64,000 bases of DNA from assembly GCF_025118155.1 (NCBI RefSeq), contig NW_026251404.1, positions 496,001 through 560,000 of the forward strand, read 5' to 3'. The notes under the pieces were generated by a model, which was not told the origin of the DNA, ran no database searches, and was given only the letters and a program-made list of their open reading frames with translations. Source of the stretch: Cokeromyces recurvatus (Eukaryota; Mucoromycota; Mucoromycetes; Mucorales; Mucoraceae). Positions 38,649 to 54,666 of the stretch are shown in pieces (position 1 is the stretch's first letter; each line of letters begins with the position of its first letter). A program made the position numbers and the translations under genes.

Positions 38649-39035
38649 ATGTCATGTAATCAATTAGAAAATAAAATATCAAATTTATCAATTAGCGATA
38701 ATTCTACAAAGCAAGAAATAGAACAGCCGTTAAAATGTTCAACTTATAACATTAATGAGGCTTATGATTTTGACGTACCTTATAACTTTTCACTGATCCT
38801 TGACTCTGCCTCCGTTCATCCTTTACAAAAACAAGACGATTTGATTAAACCATATGCATTTGATCTGTCATCTATTCAACCAAAAACAAAACAACAGGAT
38901 AAACAACAACCCAATGAAAAAAATGTCGAGGAATTACATGGGATGATGAAAGATCTTAGCTTATCTCCAAATTCTACTGCGAGAAACTACTACTTGACTT
39001 GTGAAAGATCTAGGTCAATGCCTTACTGTGTTTAA
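38649..39035 (+). CDS. Small unknown protein, 128 aa, with 14-3-3-like motif
   Basis: Intronless ATG-to-TAA frame with normal codon composition, preceded by a CT/T-rich leader (38600-38632). No family recognised. The N-terminal half has LENKISNLSISDNS and an aromatic segment NEAYDFDVPYNFSLILDS; the middle is Q/K-rich; the C-terminus ends CERSRSMPYCV. RSRSMP fits the mode-1 14-3-3 binding pattern RSx(pS)xP. It is probably a short disordered regulatory protein, if it is real. It lies 2.6 kb from the other small ORF, in the same orientation, in the gene-poor stretch. Confidence 0.5.
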   Translation: MSCNQLENKISNLSISDNSTKQEIEQPLKCSTYNINEAYDFDVPYNFSLILDSASVHPLQKQDDLIKPYAFDLSSIQPKTKQQDKQQPNEKNVEELHGMMKDLSLSPNSTARNYYLTCERSRSMPYCV

Positions 39036-40599
39036 ATCCGCATATTTGTTGTTTTATAACTTAATACTTTATAACTTAAATTGTACATATTATTATTATT
39101 ATTTTGCTTAGTTTATACATACATGCATGTATCTGTAATAATGCGCAGTTTTTTTCTTATATATAAATGTTTTTATTTTATTTTATTTATTTATTTTTAA
39201 TTTTATGGCTTCATTCTCTTATTTTCTTTCTTTCTTTTAAACTAAAATAAAGCTGGATAATAGTATCTTTTTACTTTAAACTAATAATATCTATTTAAAA
39301 AAAAAAAAAAAAAAAAAGCTTGGAAAAATCATAATTGGAATTCAGATGATTGAGATAATCATTTTTTTTTTTGACTAATGAGAACGAAGCGATAAAAGCT
39401 AATTTAGCCTAGTTAGTTCAAAAAAAGAAAAAGCAAACATACACTAAAAGTAAAAAAAAAAATAAAAACAGTGAAGATGGGGGATATATACATGTATTCA
39501 TGTGTGTGTGTGTGTGTATCAGGAAAAGAATCTGTAAAAAAAAAAAAGATCTGTTAGAGATAAAAGATAATTGCGCTTTCGTCGATTGGGGGTAGAATAG
39601 ATATATAGTATAAAAGAATCGAGTACTGTAGAGAAAAAGGAGATTCTCCGTTATATGTCTTCACAAAGAATAAATAAAATTAAATCAAGGCATGTAAAAG
39701 GCTGCGTAAAAAGAACAAGTCGAAATATGTATAGACTTTCCAAAAGTTACTTACAAAACAATCATTTCCAAAAAAAAAAAGCTCATTGGCCACGTAAAGA
39801 TAATAAATTTATCTAGTTACTCGATAAATACTGTATCTATCTATCTCGATCATATTTAAGTATATTTTTTTTTTTCACAAATAGAAACATGTCTGCTATT
39901 TCGTTTAGTATATATATCGTCAGGTGCCTGTAAGTGCTACCACAGTATACGCTTCTTAATAATAGTTATACAACTTATACCAAAATTATCAATATGCTCT
40001 TTGCTGATTTTCAGTATGATTTGCTTACAGAGATGAACGTAATATTGTATGTTCTATAATACTGTAAATGGTACATTTTCTATAGATTTTTTTTTTGAGT
40101 GCCAGATACAAATATGAGCAAAATAGTTTCGTTAATGAAGAAAAAGAATAAAGTGTAAAAATAAATAAATAATAATAGTTGCAGTAACCATTTAATACAT
40201 ATTTGCATTATTCATGTCTAGTAAAATAGACAATTTACATGGATGCAAAATGTGTTTAATAAGATATAGCTTGATATTACGCTATAATATAACTTTAATA
40301 GAGTGTAATGAATATATTAATAACGTAAACTACGCTTAAAAAGAGAGACTAGTTTAAAACAAACAAACAAAAAAATTGAGATATAGTTATGAATCATCAT
40401 ATTAATTTTACAACATAAAGTGTTCAAAGTCTTTAAAATAATAGTTCATTGTTTGTTGTAGATAATATAGCTAAACACGCTTAAGTGCCCTGAATGGTCA
40501 ACAATGTATATTACAGTCGTCTTGAAGATATCTTTAATGGCTCAGCTAGTTTACCTGAAATATATGCGGTTCATGTTACACTTGCTTTATATAAAACGC

Positions 40600-40639
<40 letters not shown>

Positions 40640-40786
40640 ACACATTTGGCAAATATGTCAGTTACAAAGGAAAAAAAAATTTTAAACGATTATTATGAAA
40701 CCGGAAATCTAATAATTTAAATTCTATAAAAAAAAAAAGTTTTCTTGATCATTTTTCTTTAGCATAAGATTCAAAAGCTTATAAAA
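39036..40786. other. Intergenic
   Basis: No gene supported. Contains a poly(A) run (39297-39317), a GT repeat (39503-39518) and a 35-base T tract (40604-40638) about 150 bp before the TRM4 start. Confidence 0.5.
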
Positions 40787-43498
<2,712 letters not shown>

Positions 43499-43796
43499 AT
43501 ATTTGATATAAAAATTTATTACTTTCTTAATTTTTTTGTTTCGATTATTAAATACATGTATAAATGCGTATGTACACAATGATGTATGCGTGTATATATC
43601 AACATTTAAAAAAAAAATCTTTAATATTTATAAAGATATATTATTATATGAAGTGCATAAACCATATTTTGTATGTATAGTTTTATAAATGTTATGTATA
43701 TTTAATTACTTCTATTTCAATTCTCAATAACTCCCGTTTATATAGTATATATTTTTATACAGATATACATGCATACATATATTTATCTTTATTTAT

Positions 43797-44710
43797 TTAT
43801 AATGACTCCCCTGCATTATGATGCTGAGATGCTGTACCCGTTAAAGAAGTTACTTCTAAACCGCTGTCTATGAATGGTATTTGAAGCTGGAAAAATAAGG
43901 ATGTTGAAGAAGACTCCAATAGAGGATTAGATGGTGACTGTAATAACAATAAAAAAAAATGTATAAAATAAAATTGTGAGATATTATACAAAGATAAATA
44001 AGCTTCCCAAAAAAAAAAAAAAAAAAAAAAAAATAGATACCTCTTGTTCTTCTTCAGCTATTAATGTTTTTTCACGATGATAACAATAACCTTTATGCGC
44101 CAATAACTGTTTATCTTCCGAAGCAGACATTTGTATATTTCCTTTTCTAGCATCTTTTTCTATATTTACTATACCAAGCATTTGTAACACTTCATTTTCT
44201 TCGACAGCAACACTAGCTTCTAAATTGGAATATGTTCTGCATAATGGACATGAAAATCCCGGATAATTTTGTACTAATAATGGTCTTATACATTTATAAT
44301 GGTATATATGAGAGCAAGGAGCAATAAACAATGCCTGGAAGGGAGCAATACAATAGAGGCAGATACAGCACTCATGGATATCTTCGGTATTAACAGCAGT
44401 AGCATTATTTATTTTACTAACTGCTCCCTCTGTATCATCAGGGGTACTTTTCATTTTTTCCCGTAATTGTTGAAACGCAGTAAGACGAAAGGCATTTGAA
44501 TTTGGTTTATACCATTCTTTACGATCCACTTCCAGACGCATCTTGACTGCTCTAAATACGGGCTCTATACCACCTTTATAATCCATACCCAATTGAATCA
44601 AGTCCCCATCTACTAGTTCATAAGGAGTAGCACTTTCTGTATTAGCCGCTGAAAGACGAATGTGATTCACAAATGTACCACTTGATGACCCAGTGTCTCT
44701 AATATAAATC

Positions 44711-44743
<33 letters not shown>

Positions 44744-45243
44744 ATACCATTAATATATAAATAATCTTAAACATGACCTATACATTATAAATGAAGACAA
44801 AAAAAAAAAAAAGGGCACATTTATATACATGTGTATTGTACCTTGTTATCTAGTTTGGATAACCATATTTCTGCATGATATCTGCTTACTACTTTACTTT
44901 TAAAAGAAATTCGATCTGGTACAACAGTTCGGTCAGAATAACGGCCTAATTTAAGAATAGGGCCCTCACTTTCTAACTCATAGTCAACAACATCAAAAAC
45001 AAAGCATCGGGTATTTATGGTAATATTAGGTATAAGTTTAATTCTAATTTTTTTATGCTCAGTTGTTGATGTTGAAGATTTGTGATTGGCTGATCTTCTT
45101 AGACTATTAAATCGTCTAGTCAGTTCGGTTGTATGATCTGAAGAAGGTAAATAGAGACTTCGAAGTCGTCTAGTAGCAGTTGCTGCTGCTGTTGTTGTCG
45201 TTGTTGTCGCTGTACGAGTTAGAGATTCAATTATATTTTCCAT
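43797..45243 (-). CDS. DMA1: FHA-RING E3 ubiquitin ligase (Dma1/Chfr-like)
   Basis: Checkpoint and septin-linked ubiquitin ligase family: S. pombe Dma1, budding yeast Dma1/Dma2. Three exons, 44842-45243, 44041-44709, 43797-43937, about 403 residues; an in-frame ATG at 45267 would add eight. The FHA domain (about 85-200) has [19 protein letters not shown] and [16 protein letters not shown], the phosphothreonine-binding residues. The RING-H2 (about 255-300) is [11 protein letters not shown] ... [12 protein letters not shown] ... CPLC. The N-terminus is Thr/Ala-rich and the C-terminal exon ([11 protein letters not shown]...) is Ser-rich and not conserved. The order FHA then RING with this spacing is diagnostic for Dma proteins. 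Confidence 0.95.
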
Positions 45244-45533
45244 TTTATGAATATTATAAAATAACATAAATAAAAAAAAAGGAAAAAAAAAAAAAAAGAA
45301 AAGAAGAGAGTAAAAAAAAAAAAAAAAAAAAAATATATGCTTTAAATAAGTAGAAGGTTATCTCTCTTCCTTGCCCTTCCCCTTTTTCTTTGTTTCTTCT
45401 TTCTTTATTAATTATCTCCTTTTGTTATATAGAATTTGTATTAAATATAAATGAATGAATGATTAGCTGGTCAGAAACCTAATAAAATAAAGAAAAAAAA
45501 AATTAAAATTAATGTTCGTATATATTATTAGGC

Positions 45534-46676
45534 TTAATATAGTTTACCATATTTTCTAGCAGCTTCACGTCTTGTTCTCTTATTTGCAGCAAACATTTCA
45601 TCCAATCTCTCTTGATTATTAACTGCATGCGCTGCTAAGGCTACAATATTGTTTTTCTTCATTTGTAACTTACTTGCTTGCATCTAATATATATAAAATT
45701 AGAATTTTTGCTTTTTTTTATCTAATTACATAAACCTACAGGAGCACCTGTATAGAATTTTGGTGCAGCAGTTAAAGCTTGGGTAGCTCTCCAATCCTCT
45801 GAAGGCAATATATCTTGTTGGTTGATTGTCTTGATCTGAACACTCGTTTCTCCTCTAGCCCTTTTGCCAATATATTGTTCAAGCTATAAAATTACAGAAA
45901 TATGAATACTCTTTTCTTTTTCTTTTTTCATCAACTGCTTATAGTCAAATAGTTACATTTATATCATCTTGTTCGTGAGTTTGTTGTTGGTATTGATAAT
46001 AGAGAGAAGGATCTGCTGAGTAGATGGCATTAGGGTCATAAGCGTATGCATCAACTGCAGTTAACTCAGGTTCTTCTGGTTCTGGTGGCTTCTCGGCTGT
46101 ATAGATGGGACCAATAGGTATATCTGTATGTTTTTGTACTGGCTTTTTAATAGGCTGCTCTTCCTTTAAATCTTTACCTACACGGAAAAATGGTCCTGTA
46201 TATTTTTTTATTGCTTCTTCCTTTTGGTTCTCTACTAATTCATCTTCCTCATTATTTGTTTCAATATCATCATATTTGCTTGTTTCATCCTTATTTTCTT
46301 CCTTTTTCTCGAGTTTTTCCCGAATAGCTTGATTCTTTTCTTTAAGCCTTTTTGCTAAGGAATGAGGTGTGAATGCTTTATCAGTAGTTGTTTTAGTTAC
46401 AGGTACAGAAATTGCCCTATTTTTTGGTGCTGGTAGCAAGTCAGCTAATCCTAAACCTGCAGTTGTTTTATTACGTATTGGCTTTCTTTCTATTTCCTCT
46501 TCCTCTTCGTTGTCATCTTTTATTTTCGGTAGATCAATATAAACCGTTTTTTTTGGCTGTGGTAATAATGATGATAATGTTTTCTTTGTTCTAGTTTCTA
46601 TTTTTTGTTGGGGTTTTGATTCATTATCTGATTCATCAGAGTCAGAACTACTTGCATAATTAGGAACTAACGACAT
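45534..46676 (-). CDS. PRCC-domain protein (mitotic checkpoint/splicing-associated)
   Basis: Homologue of human PRCC, a nuclear protein linked to splicing factors and MAD2L2. Three exons: 45957-46676, 45740-45883, 45534-45683; 337 residues. The N-terminus MSLVPNYASSSDSDESD is the family's acidic start, followed by GLGLADLLPAPKN, charged coiled-coil sequence and PFFRVG. The conserved C-terminal domain has LEQYIGKRARGETSVQIKTI, PSEDWRATQALT and the ending KRTRREAARKYGKLY. PRCC proteins usually end close to KYG, so the extra KLY is small; an unseen last intron is possible but not required. It shares a 358 bp divergent promoter region with UTP17. Confidence 0.9.
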
Positions 46677-46696
46677 TACAAATAAATATGAATATG

Positions 46697-46733
<37 letters not shown>

Positions 46734-47034
46734 AAAGTAGTTTATGTAGTCTGTGCTTAAAAAATTCCATTTAGGCCTTCGTGACGGCCATCAGTCACAT
46801 TTTTATATTTTTTTGCTCACAAGAAAAAAAAAAAGACAAAGCCGATTTTTTTTTTTTTTTTTTTTGTTTACACAAAAAAGATTATTTTGAGTGCTTTTTG
46901 TATCTTTTTGTCTGTTATTTGTCTAATATAAAAAGTAAGATCCCTCACTTGTACAAAACTTGAGTCCAAAACAAAATAATATTTATCGAAATACGAGGAA
47001 CAATTAACTTGATCTATTGAAAATTATCTCAGAA
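46677..47034. promoter_or_regulatory. Divergent promoter region, PRCC gene and UTP17
   Basis: The two start codons face away from each other across 358 bp. The PRCC side has a 28-base A tract (46701-46728; T-rich on its coding strand) and the UTP17 side a T tract (46846-46865). No TATA box or factor site can be assigned with confidence. Confidence 0.55.
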
Positions 47035-50028
47035 ATGTCATTAGCGAAAACAGAAAATGTGGCATCTGTCAATAATGTAGAGAACAATACTCACAAAAAA
47101 TATGGAGCACCTAACAAAATTGTACTTTCAAAATATGCTGCTGGTAATATTTCTGAATATCCCATTGAATTTACCAAAGATTCAAAGTAAGTGATCAATA
47201 ATTGATTAATAAAGATGTTACTAGATCTAATTTTTTTCTTCTTCTTCTTCTTTGTTTGCAGATATTTCTTTTCCTCCACTGGCTCTTGTGTGAAAATTTT
47301 CAGTACAGCTACTGGTGCAATTGTTAAATCATTGTCACAATCACCTGCTTTAGGTGGTCATAGCAAAAAGATTACTCGTGTTATTTTGAATCCAAAGAAT
47401 CATCTTCAACTTTATACTGCTAGTCTTGATGGCACTATTAAATTATGGGATTATAATGATGATATTTTGTTAAAAACTTATAATGTGAATGCACCAATTC
47501 AATGTATGGTTATGTCTCCTGAGGCTCCCGGTCATGCCTATATTGTTGTTAAATCTGGTGATGGAAAAGGTATTTTAGTAAACTGATATAGAGGAAACAA
47601 AAAAAAAAAAAAGAAACTTATAATTTTATATGATAATAGACAAATTAGCAGATAATTCTATTGTGTATCGTTTTTCATTTGGAAGCTCAGATGAACCTAC
47701 CCAAATGCGTCGTATTTGTTCACTAAGAGATTGTAATACAATTGATATTACCAACGATGGTAAATGGCTTGCATTTGGTGCTAGATATAAAGTTTATGTA
47801 TGGGAAATCAACCAAGATACAGAAGATGTTCCCGAAACACAACTCAAAGAACACATCTTTGCGGAATCTATTACAGTGCTCAAATTTCACCCTTTTAAAC
47901 CTATATTAGCAGTTGGTGATCGATCTGGTCAAATTACACTTATAACTAACTATATTTCAAATGATAAAAAAGATTATATTCGTTCTATTCTTCACTGGCA
48001 TCATCTTTATGTACGCAGTCTTATATTTATGGCTGATGGTTCATACTTGTTGTCTGGTGGTGGTGAATCTGTTATGGTTATTTGGCAATTAGATACAGGA
48101 CATAAGCAATTTTTACCTAGATTGGGTGGTGCTATTGATTCTATTACAATTTCTCCTAATCATAGATTTTATTGTGTTGGATTAGAGGATAACTCAATTC
48201 GATTAATTAATAGTATTACTCAGAATATTGAGCAAGTTATTCAAGGCCTTCAATATGGTAAGTAAAATAAGAAAAGAGACAAACTAAATAATTGAAACAA
48301 TTTATTTATGTAATTAACTTTGATAGCTCATGCTGATAATGCATCGAATCCTCTTTCTACGGGTCTTATTGTTGAACCTCGTAATCATCATGTCGTTTTA
48401 AATGGTGTTCAAGGCAGTATTCAATTCTATGATGCTATTTCTGATAGCCATGTAATGAACTTGGAAGTTATGCCTGTCAATCGTATTGTACGTTCTGGCG
48501 AAAGAGATGTCATTCATGGGCATGTTGCTCATGTAGCATTTTTGCGTAGTGGAGAATGGATGGCTACTGTTGATATGCGTGATGATAAGGTTACAACTCC
48601 TGAACTCTTCTTAAAGTTCTGGCGTTGGGATCCTGATACCCAGGCTTATAAGCTTCACACTCGTGTTGATTACCCACATACAAAGCCTATCACATCCGTC
48701 ACTTTTAATCCAATATCTCGTCATGGCCCTATGGCTATTACAACATCAGAGGATAAAACATTTAAAGTGTGGAATTTGAGTACGGGAGCTGGTCGTAACT
48801 CGCAAGTTGGTGCTGATGCCGCTTGGATTTGCCGTTCAGTTGGTGTTTATCGTGATGTTGCTCCAACTGTTGCCGCATTCTCTGAGGATGGTAGTATTTT
48901 AGCTGTTGCCTTTGAACAAGCTATTACTTTGTGGGATCCCTATTTAAATTCTATCCAAGCTGTATTTGCACAACCTAATCCTGAAGATGTTACATTTCTA
49001 AGCTTCTTGGGTGATAATTCGCCATTTTTAGTTGCTAAAACAATGTCTCATTTATATGTTTGGAACATTTTAACTTGTAAGGTTTGGTGGAGTTATAAAA
49101 TTTTAGTGGATCATCTTGCTATCGATAAAGTATCAAATCGAATTGCTATTGCTTGCAATCATATTGCTTGTAATCAGACACGTATTATTGTTTTTGATGC
49201 AAAATCTCCTAAGCCTATTGCATTACAACATGTGGATTATAAATGTCTTTCTATGGCATGGCTTCCTAAAGAGCAAAATGAAAACAAAACATTATCAAGT
49301 GCATTAATTTGTCTTAATCATAAATATGAAATTGCTATTCATACAATCAAACCGAGAACAACTGTCGAAAGGGCGGTAAATAGCCAAACAGAAACTGAAA
49401 AGGAGGATGCAAATACATTATCTATGATAAATAATGATAGGTCTGAATCAGGTTTATTAGACGGTATGTACGGTAAACGTGAAACTGAGCGTGAGAGTGA
49501 AGAAGAAACTCGTATTCGTCTCAAGACAGCACAAGCATTACGTGAGGAGGCCATGTCAGCAAATAGAAAGGACAGAGCATCGAAACGTAGAGAAGAAGGA
49601 GACATGGCTGGCATGTCTGCACCAAGTCATGTACTTCCCAATGTAGAGTCATTATTTGACTCATTCATGTCTTCTCTTATGACTCTTCGTATTGATGCAT
49701 TACAACAAGAAGACACTACATTAGAAGTGATGGATATAGATACAAAAGTATTGGATGATCAATCTACCATTGAAGACAACTCCTTATTAAATGATGATAT
49801 CACTAAATCTGCCAAAGATGATTTCCCTTCATTAAGTAGTTACTTTACTCAAGAACTTGGTAAGTTTTTTTTTTTTTTTTTTTTTTGTATCATGGTAACT
49901 TATATTTTGTAATCTAACTATACATTTTAGATAAAGCCCCTGTGCAAAAGAAACCAATTGTACAACAACAAGATTCTTCGTCTGATTCTGATTCTGACGA
50001 AGAAGATCCCTCTAATATTGAATGGTAA
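47035..50028 (+). CDS. UTP17: SSU processome WD40 protein UTP17/NAN1 (WDR75)
   Basis: Component of the t-UTP/UtpA subcomplex required for rDNA transcription and early 18S pre-rRNA processing in the nucleolus. Five exons: 47035-47186, 47262-47569, 47640-48257, 48327-49859, 49931-50028, about 902 residues. WD repeats fill residues about 45-640: GGHSKKITRVILNPKN, LYTASLDGTIKLWDY, WLAFGARYKVYVWEI, YLLSGGGESVMVIWQLDTGH and KPITSVTFNP with TTSEDKTFKVWNL. The charged C-terminal helix and acidic tail (SSSDSDSDEEDPSNIEW) match Utp17/WDR75. It ends 262 bp from the convergent Rho GEF gene. Confidence 0.94.
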
Positions 50029-50290
50029 AAAAAAATACGTACTTTACATATAGAATCTCTAGATTTTTTTTTAATTAAACAAAGAAACAAAAAAAAAAAA
50101 AAAAAGTTATATATCATAATAAACTTTATACTTTCCTCTTGTGTAACTATACAATGTATATAACTTATAGATACAACAAAAGATGGAATCTATTTAAAAT
50201 TTACATGACATGATATAAGGGTTCAATTTATTATATATGTATAAAAAAGAAAAATTAAAATGCGAGAAAGAAAATGTAAAATCTATTTTG

Positions 50291-50499
50291 TTATCGTCGA
50301 GGATAACCAGCAGAATTACGATGATTGTTTAAGACCAAATGGTATAGCGCTTGCGTATCTGATTTTTGGTTATGTGTCATGCAGACATGAATAATAGGCT
50401 TCTCACCCCCGCCATTATAATAAGCTAAACGAATATTTTCACCAGAAATGACTTGTACAAGTTCACCCTACCAAGTATAATGTTAGTGTATACCTCCTT

Positions 50500-50534
<35 letters not shown>

Positions 50535-53500
50535 TAATAACTTACAGTGTCAACATGTCGAACTTCAATAAAGTAAGGATCTATAGCAATGATATAAGGG
50601 TGCTCATATACAATATGGGATGGATTACCTTCCCAATCACAAATAGTAGCAGGCCTAATACAAAAAAATATATATATATATACATATCAGTTTAGTTTTT
50701 TTTTTTTTTTTTTTTTTTTCGTTATTCACTTACTTTCTTTTATCTGGTCTAGGTACTAAAGAGCCATTTCGATTATTGACATAAAATGCAAATTTATCAT
50801 AACACAAAAGGAATTTATCATTGATACGATACATAGCTAAGGGTTTTAATGGTTCTGAATGTCGTGTAACAAAATAAAATTCAGGATCTTCAGAATCAGG
50901 GATGTCACGACCCACTGTCAAATTTTCTGGATCGATGACTTCAAAGCCACGTTCACAAACAATGTTTAATTTAGCTTTCAAGAAATGAATATTGCTTGCT
51001 TCTGCACCAATATAAAAGTCCTATAATTTAAAAAATGAGTATATACATATATTATTTATGAAGAAAGATATAAAACCTTATATTTCTTGAACCATCTTAA
51101 ATATTCAGCTCTATTGCTAAAGATGGAAGGTCTGTGAGTCAATAGTTTTTCGTTCTTTGGGTCACGTAAATCACAAAAAGGCTCTAATGCAGTAAATACG
51201 CTTGTCGTATTCTTCTTTTTCTTAAATACAAGTAAATCACGACCATTACAATGCCCAATTTGGAAGAAATTGACATGTTGAGCAATCTCGACCTCCACAC
51301 GGTCGATTGCTTTCGTATTACTTTTAGAATCAAGTGCATCAACAGGATATGCCTTTAATGCTTTTTCAGTTAAAACAATCAAGATATGATACTTCTCCAT
51401 CACGGCGAGTTGAATTACACTTTCACATTGAATGATACGACGTATAGAATTGTCACGACCTTCTGTCTTGAAGAAAACACCATTATCAGTACCGATAGCA
51501 ATCTTTCTTTCTTGTGTGGCTGATATAAAGGGTACAGAACAGTTGATACGTGTTGTAGTGCCTGAATATTGCCCTGATCCTAAAGTTCGGAAATTAACAT
51601 CATCTAGTGGACGCAATTCAAAGACATCCGTTTCGCCTTGTCGTCGTTTCAAACTCGCTTTTGCATCTTCAATTGCCTTTACCCATGTTTGTCTTTCTTC
51701 AACAGAGGAACAAAAGAAAGGATACACTGTTCCACCACGAGAGCCTAGATGATGTAATGTTAAGGTTGTGCCTGATAATTGAGATCTGGTATTAGAAGCA
51801 TTATTTTGAACAACAAGCATCTGGAGAGGGGTTGGTTTATTCCAAATACGATATTCTTCTCCTGTATTTGTTTTTCGTAACTTTGTCATTATTAACATAT
51901 GGTCAAAGACAAATGCATAAATGTCGTTCTTATCAGTGACATCTAATGTACCACTGTGCCGTTTTAAAGTTCCCTTATGATATAAACGACGATTAGGATC
52001 ACTTAATTGTAGATCATAAAATTCACCTTGCTTAAAGGTAATACTGTCACGTATATGAAGAATAGCTAGACGCTTCTTAATATGAGTAGCAGCGTTATCT
52101 GCCTTGGTAGCTACAGATTTGATAATATCATGACTACGTGTTAAGAAAACATGATCAGGGTGTTCAATAGGTGTTTTCTTCAAAAGAGCTTCAATCAAGA
52201 GAGGATATCGTTGCATACGTGTCACAGGACTTAGTAAATAATGCCATATTGGTAAACGATTTGTACGATCATGCTTAGCAAGTTCCTTGGTGAATTTTTC
52301 GAATTCAGCATTCTTTTTAATTTCTGCTTCAGCTAAATATTTTGCAAGAAGAGCATGAGGACTATATTTTACATAGGCCTCTTCAAAGAACTGCATATGT
52401 TGAACTAGAATATCACCAATAGTTGGAATACATTCATTTTCATATTGTCGATAACGAACTAACATATCCTTAAACATAGATTCGCTCATTTGAATTAGCT
52501 CTTGATAATTATTAAATACAGTACTGATAAAACTATTCACACGATCAGGTTCAATTACGCCTGACTCTTCAATCCCCTTCACAATAACCTAATATTCTAT
52601 TCAGTATATTTCTTTTTTTTTTTTACCTTTTCATTTATATTTACCTCATGAAGAATCTTTAAATCAGCTAAATATTTTTCTTCTGAATAAATTGTTTCAT
52701 TCAAAGCTTCTTGTCTTCCAATTTCTTTAGGATCTAATGTCTTTAAAAATTCTCTATCCATTCTAGCTGACCATGCATCATGAGATACCAACTATAAGTC
52801 ATTATTTACTAAAATGTTAGTGGATATGATATGTATCTTTTTTTTTTTTTTTTACCCAGCCTCCTTTAGGAGAAGTTATGGTCTTGTCAATTGTGTCATC
52901 AGAAGCAGTTGGCTCAACCTTAACATTGACTAAAAAGTCTTTACCAGTATTAGGACAAAACGCTGAATAGCAACCGCCCACTCCAGGACGACAAGTATAG
53001 CTGTAGCATGGTGTCAAACTAGGAATAACACCTATAGGTGTATAATCTTTCGTAATATTCTCTTCAATGAAATATGTGTCATCTGAATTGACCGAATTTG
53101 AAATCAATGATTTTTGAGAGTATTGAGTTGGAGAAAATAAAGGAGGATGGCTTCTCATTAAAACATTAGCTACTAAAATACAATATTCATCAGGTATTAA
53201 TTCTTTCAATAAATTTCTAAGAATAGTCTGTTAAGGAAAAAGAAAAAAAAAAGGGAATTAAATCAATTATATGTATATGTATATATATAAATATATAAAA
53301 ATAGTAGACACACGCACTTACTATAGCCTCTGAACCCGTAAATGACTCATTATATTCACTCGCACACCATAATTCTCGAACATGCTCTAATCCCTTAACA
53401 TTACGTGCAAAAGCGATTGATAAAACAGAAAGTAATCCATAGTTTGGCTCTACCTCTCTTTTAGGAATAATGAGATTATTTTCTAAATGATTCGTAACAT

Positions 53501-54666
53501 TCATCTCTTGTGGTTGTTCTGATTGGTTTACTGGCTTCATTATTTCAATATGTGGCTGATGCTCCATTTGAATTGGAGTAGCCATTATCTTATTTTCAAT
53601 TACAGGCTGAGGCTGCATATAGAAACGAGAAGGGTCGATATACTCCGTACCTGTTGATTTTTGCTGATGTTGATAATCAGTAGCAACAGTTGCCGAAACA
53701 GAAGAGTGATCGTGATGACGATGATTTGAAAAATACTCACCTTCATCACTATCAGAATCAGGAGAGACGGGAATGAAAGGAACTTCACCATCCTCTCCAT
53801 TAAGATTTTCTGACGGATATGTATATCGAGGACGTTCAATTGTCATAATCATATTTGAACGTAAAGATGAATGTGGTTTGCGATATGGTTGAGTAGTAGA
53901 TGTTGGCATAGGTCTGTATCCACCAGATGCATAAGAAGAGGAAGAAGAAGGCATTCGAGAAGGTGCTTCTGTGGATGATGGAGTTGAAGTAAAAGTAGAA
54001 GCATCAGATACTTGATGAGTAAAAGTGGGCCTATAAGAATTATTAATGAATTCTTGAGTGATATCAGGGTATCCTAAAGGAGGATATACTTGTTGATTTT
54101 GGTGTCTAGGAGAACCTGGTGGTGACCCTTCTTGCTGATTGGAGATACGTTGATCATATTGTGGTGGAGGGTATATACTTGCACTATTAAAATTATGTTG
54201 AGGTACAGGCATAGGATAGTTAGTAGGAGGATAATAAGCTAAATCTGTTGCATAAGGTTCAGAAGTAGCCGAGGAAACCCTTTGAGGTAAAGGAGTTGTA
54301 GGTATTGATTGAGAAGAATAGCCATGATAGTTTTCAGGGGCAGGAGGATAATAATATTTATTGGAACTTTCCATTTCATAATTCTGGCTTGTTCTTATAT
54401 AACCATTACTTTCATTACGTGGTGGAAGTGTTGGAGGTGGTCCAAGATTATTGTCAGCTTGATAATAGTGAGATGCCTATGAGCAAATATACATGTTAAA
54501 ATAGAAAATTTTACAAGTTATGATTATATATTACATTATCATATAAACCAGGACGAGCGGTGTAAGGCTGAGCACCAACAAGTGAATTCAACATAGCTTC
54601 GACTTCATCTTGTGCATTTGACCTACTTTCGTTTCCATAATGTTGGTAATGGTGTCGATTAGACAT
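50291..54666 (-). CDS. ROM2: Rho1 guanine nucleotide exchange factor, DEP-DH-PH-CNH (Rom2/Rgf type)
   Basis: Activator of Rho1 in the cell wall integrity pathway. Eight exons: 54535-54666, 53322-54476, 52856-53227, 52645-52791, 51077-52588, 50734-51020, 50546-50654, 50291-50467, about 1296 residues. The N-terminal 350 residues are Pro/Ser/Tyr-rich. A DEP-like domain (about 370-500) includes SFTGSEAI|TILRNLLKELIPDEY. DH (about 580-790): ALNETIYSEEKYLADLKILHE, LLSPVTRMQRYPLLIEALLK. PH (about 800-935): YHKGTLKRHSG ... SVEERQTWVKAIEDA. CNH/citron (about 945-1290): KIAIGTDNGVFFK, LCYDKFAFYVNNRNG, HPYIIAIDPYFIEVRH. The donor of intron 5 is a weak GTTTTA but is the only cut that joins the CNH halves in frame. 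Rom2 or Rgf1-3 cannot be told apart here. Confidence 0.95.

Noticed and set aside
53221..53237. TTCCTTAAC before a Rho GEF exon as a second U12 branch site
   Set aside because: It sits only a few bases from the acceptor and the paired donor is an ordinary GTAAGT, so this is a normal U2-type intron with a chance match.
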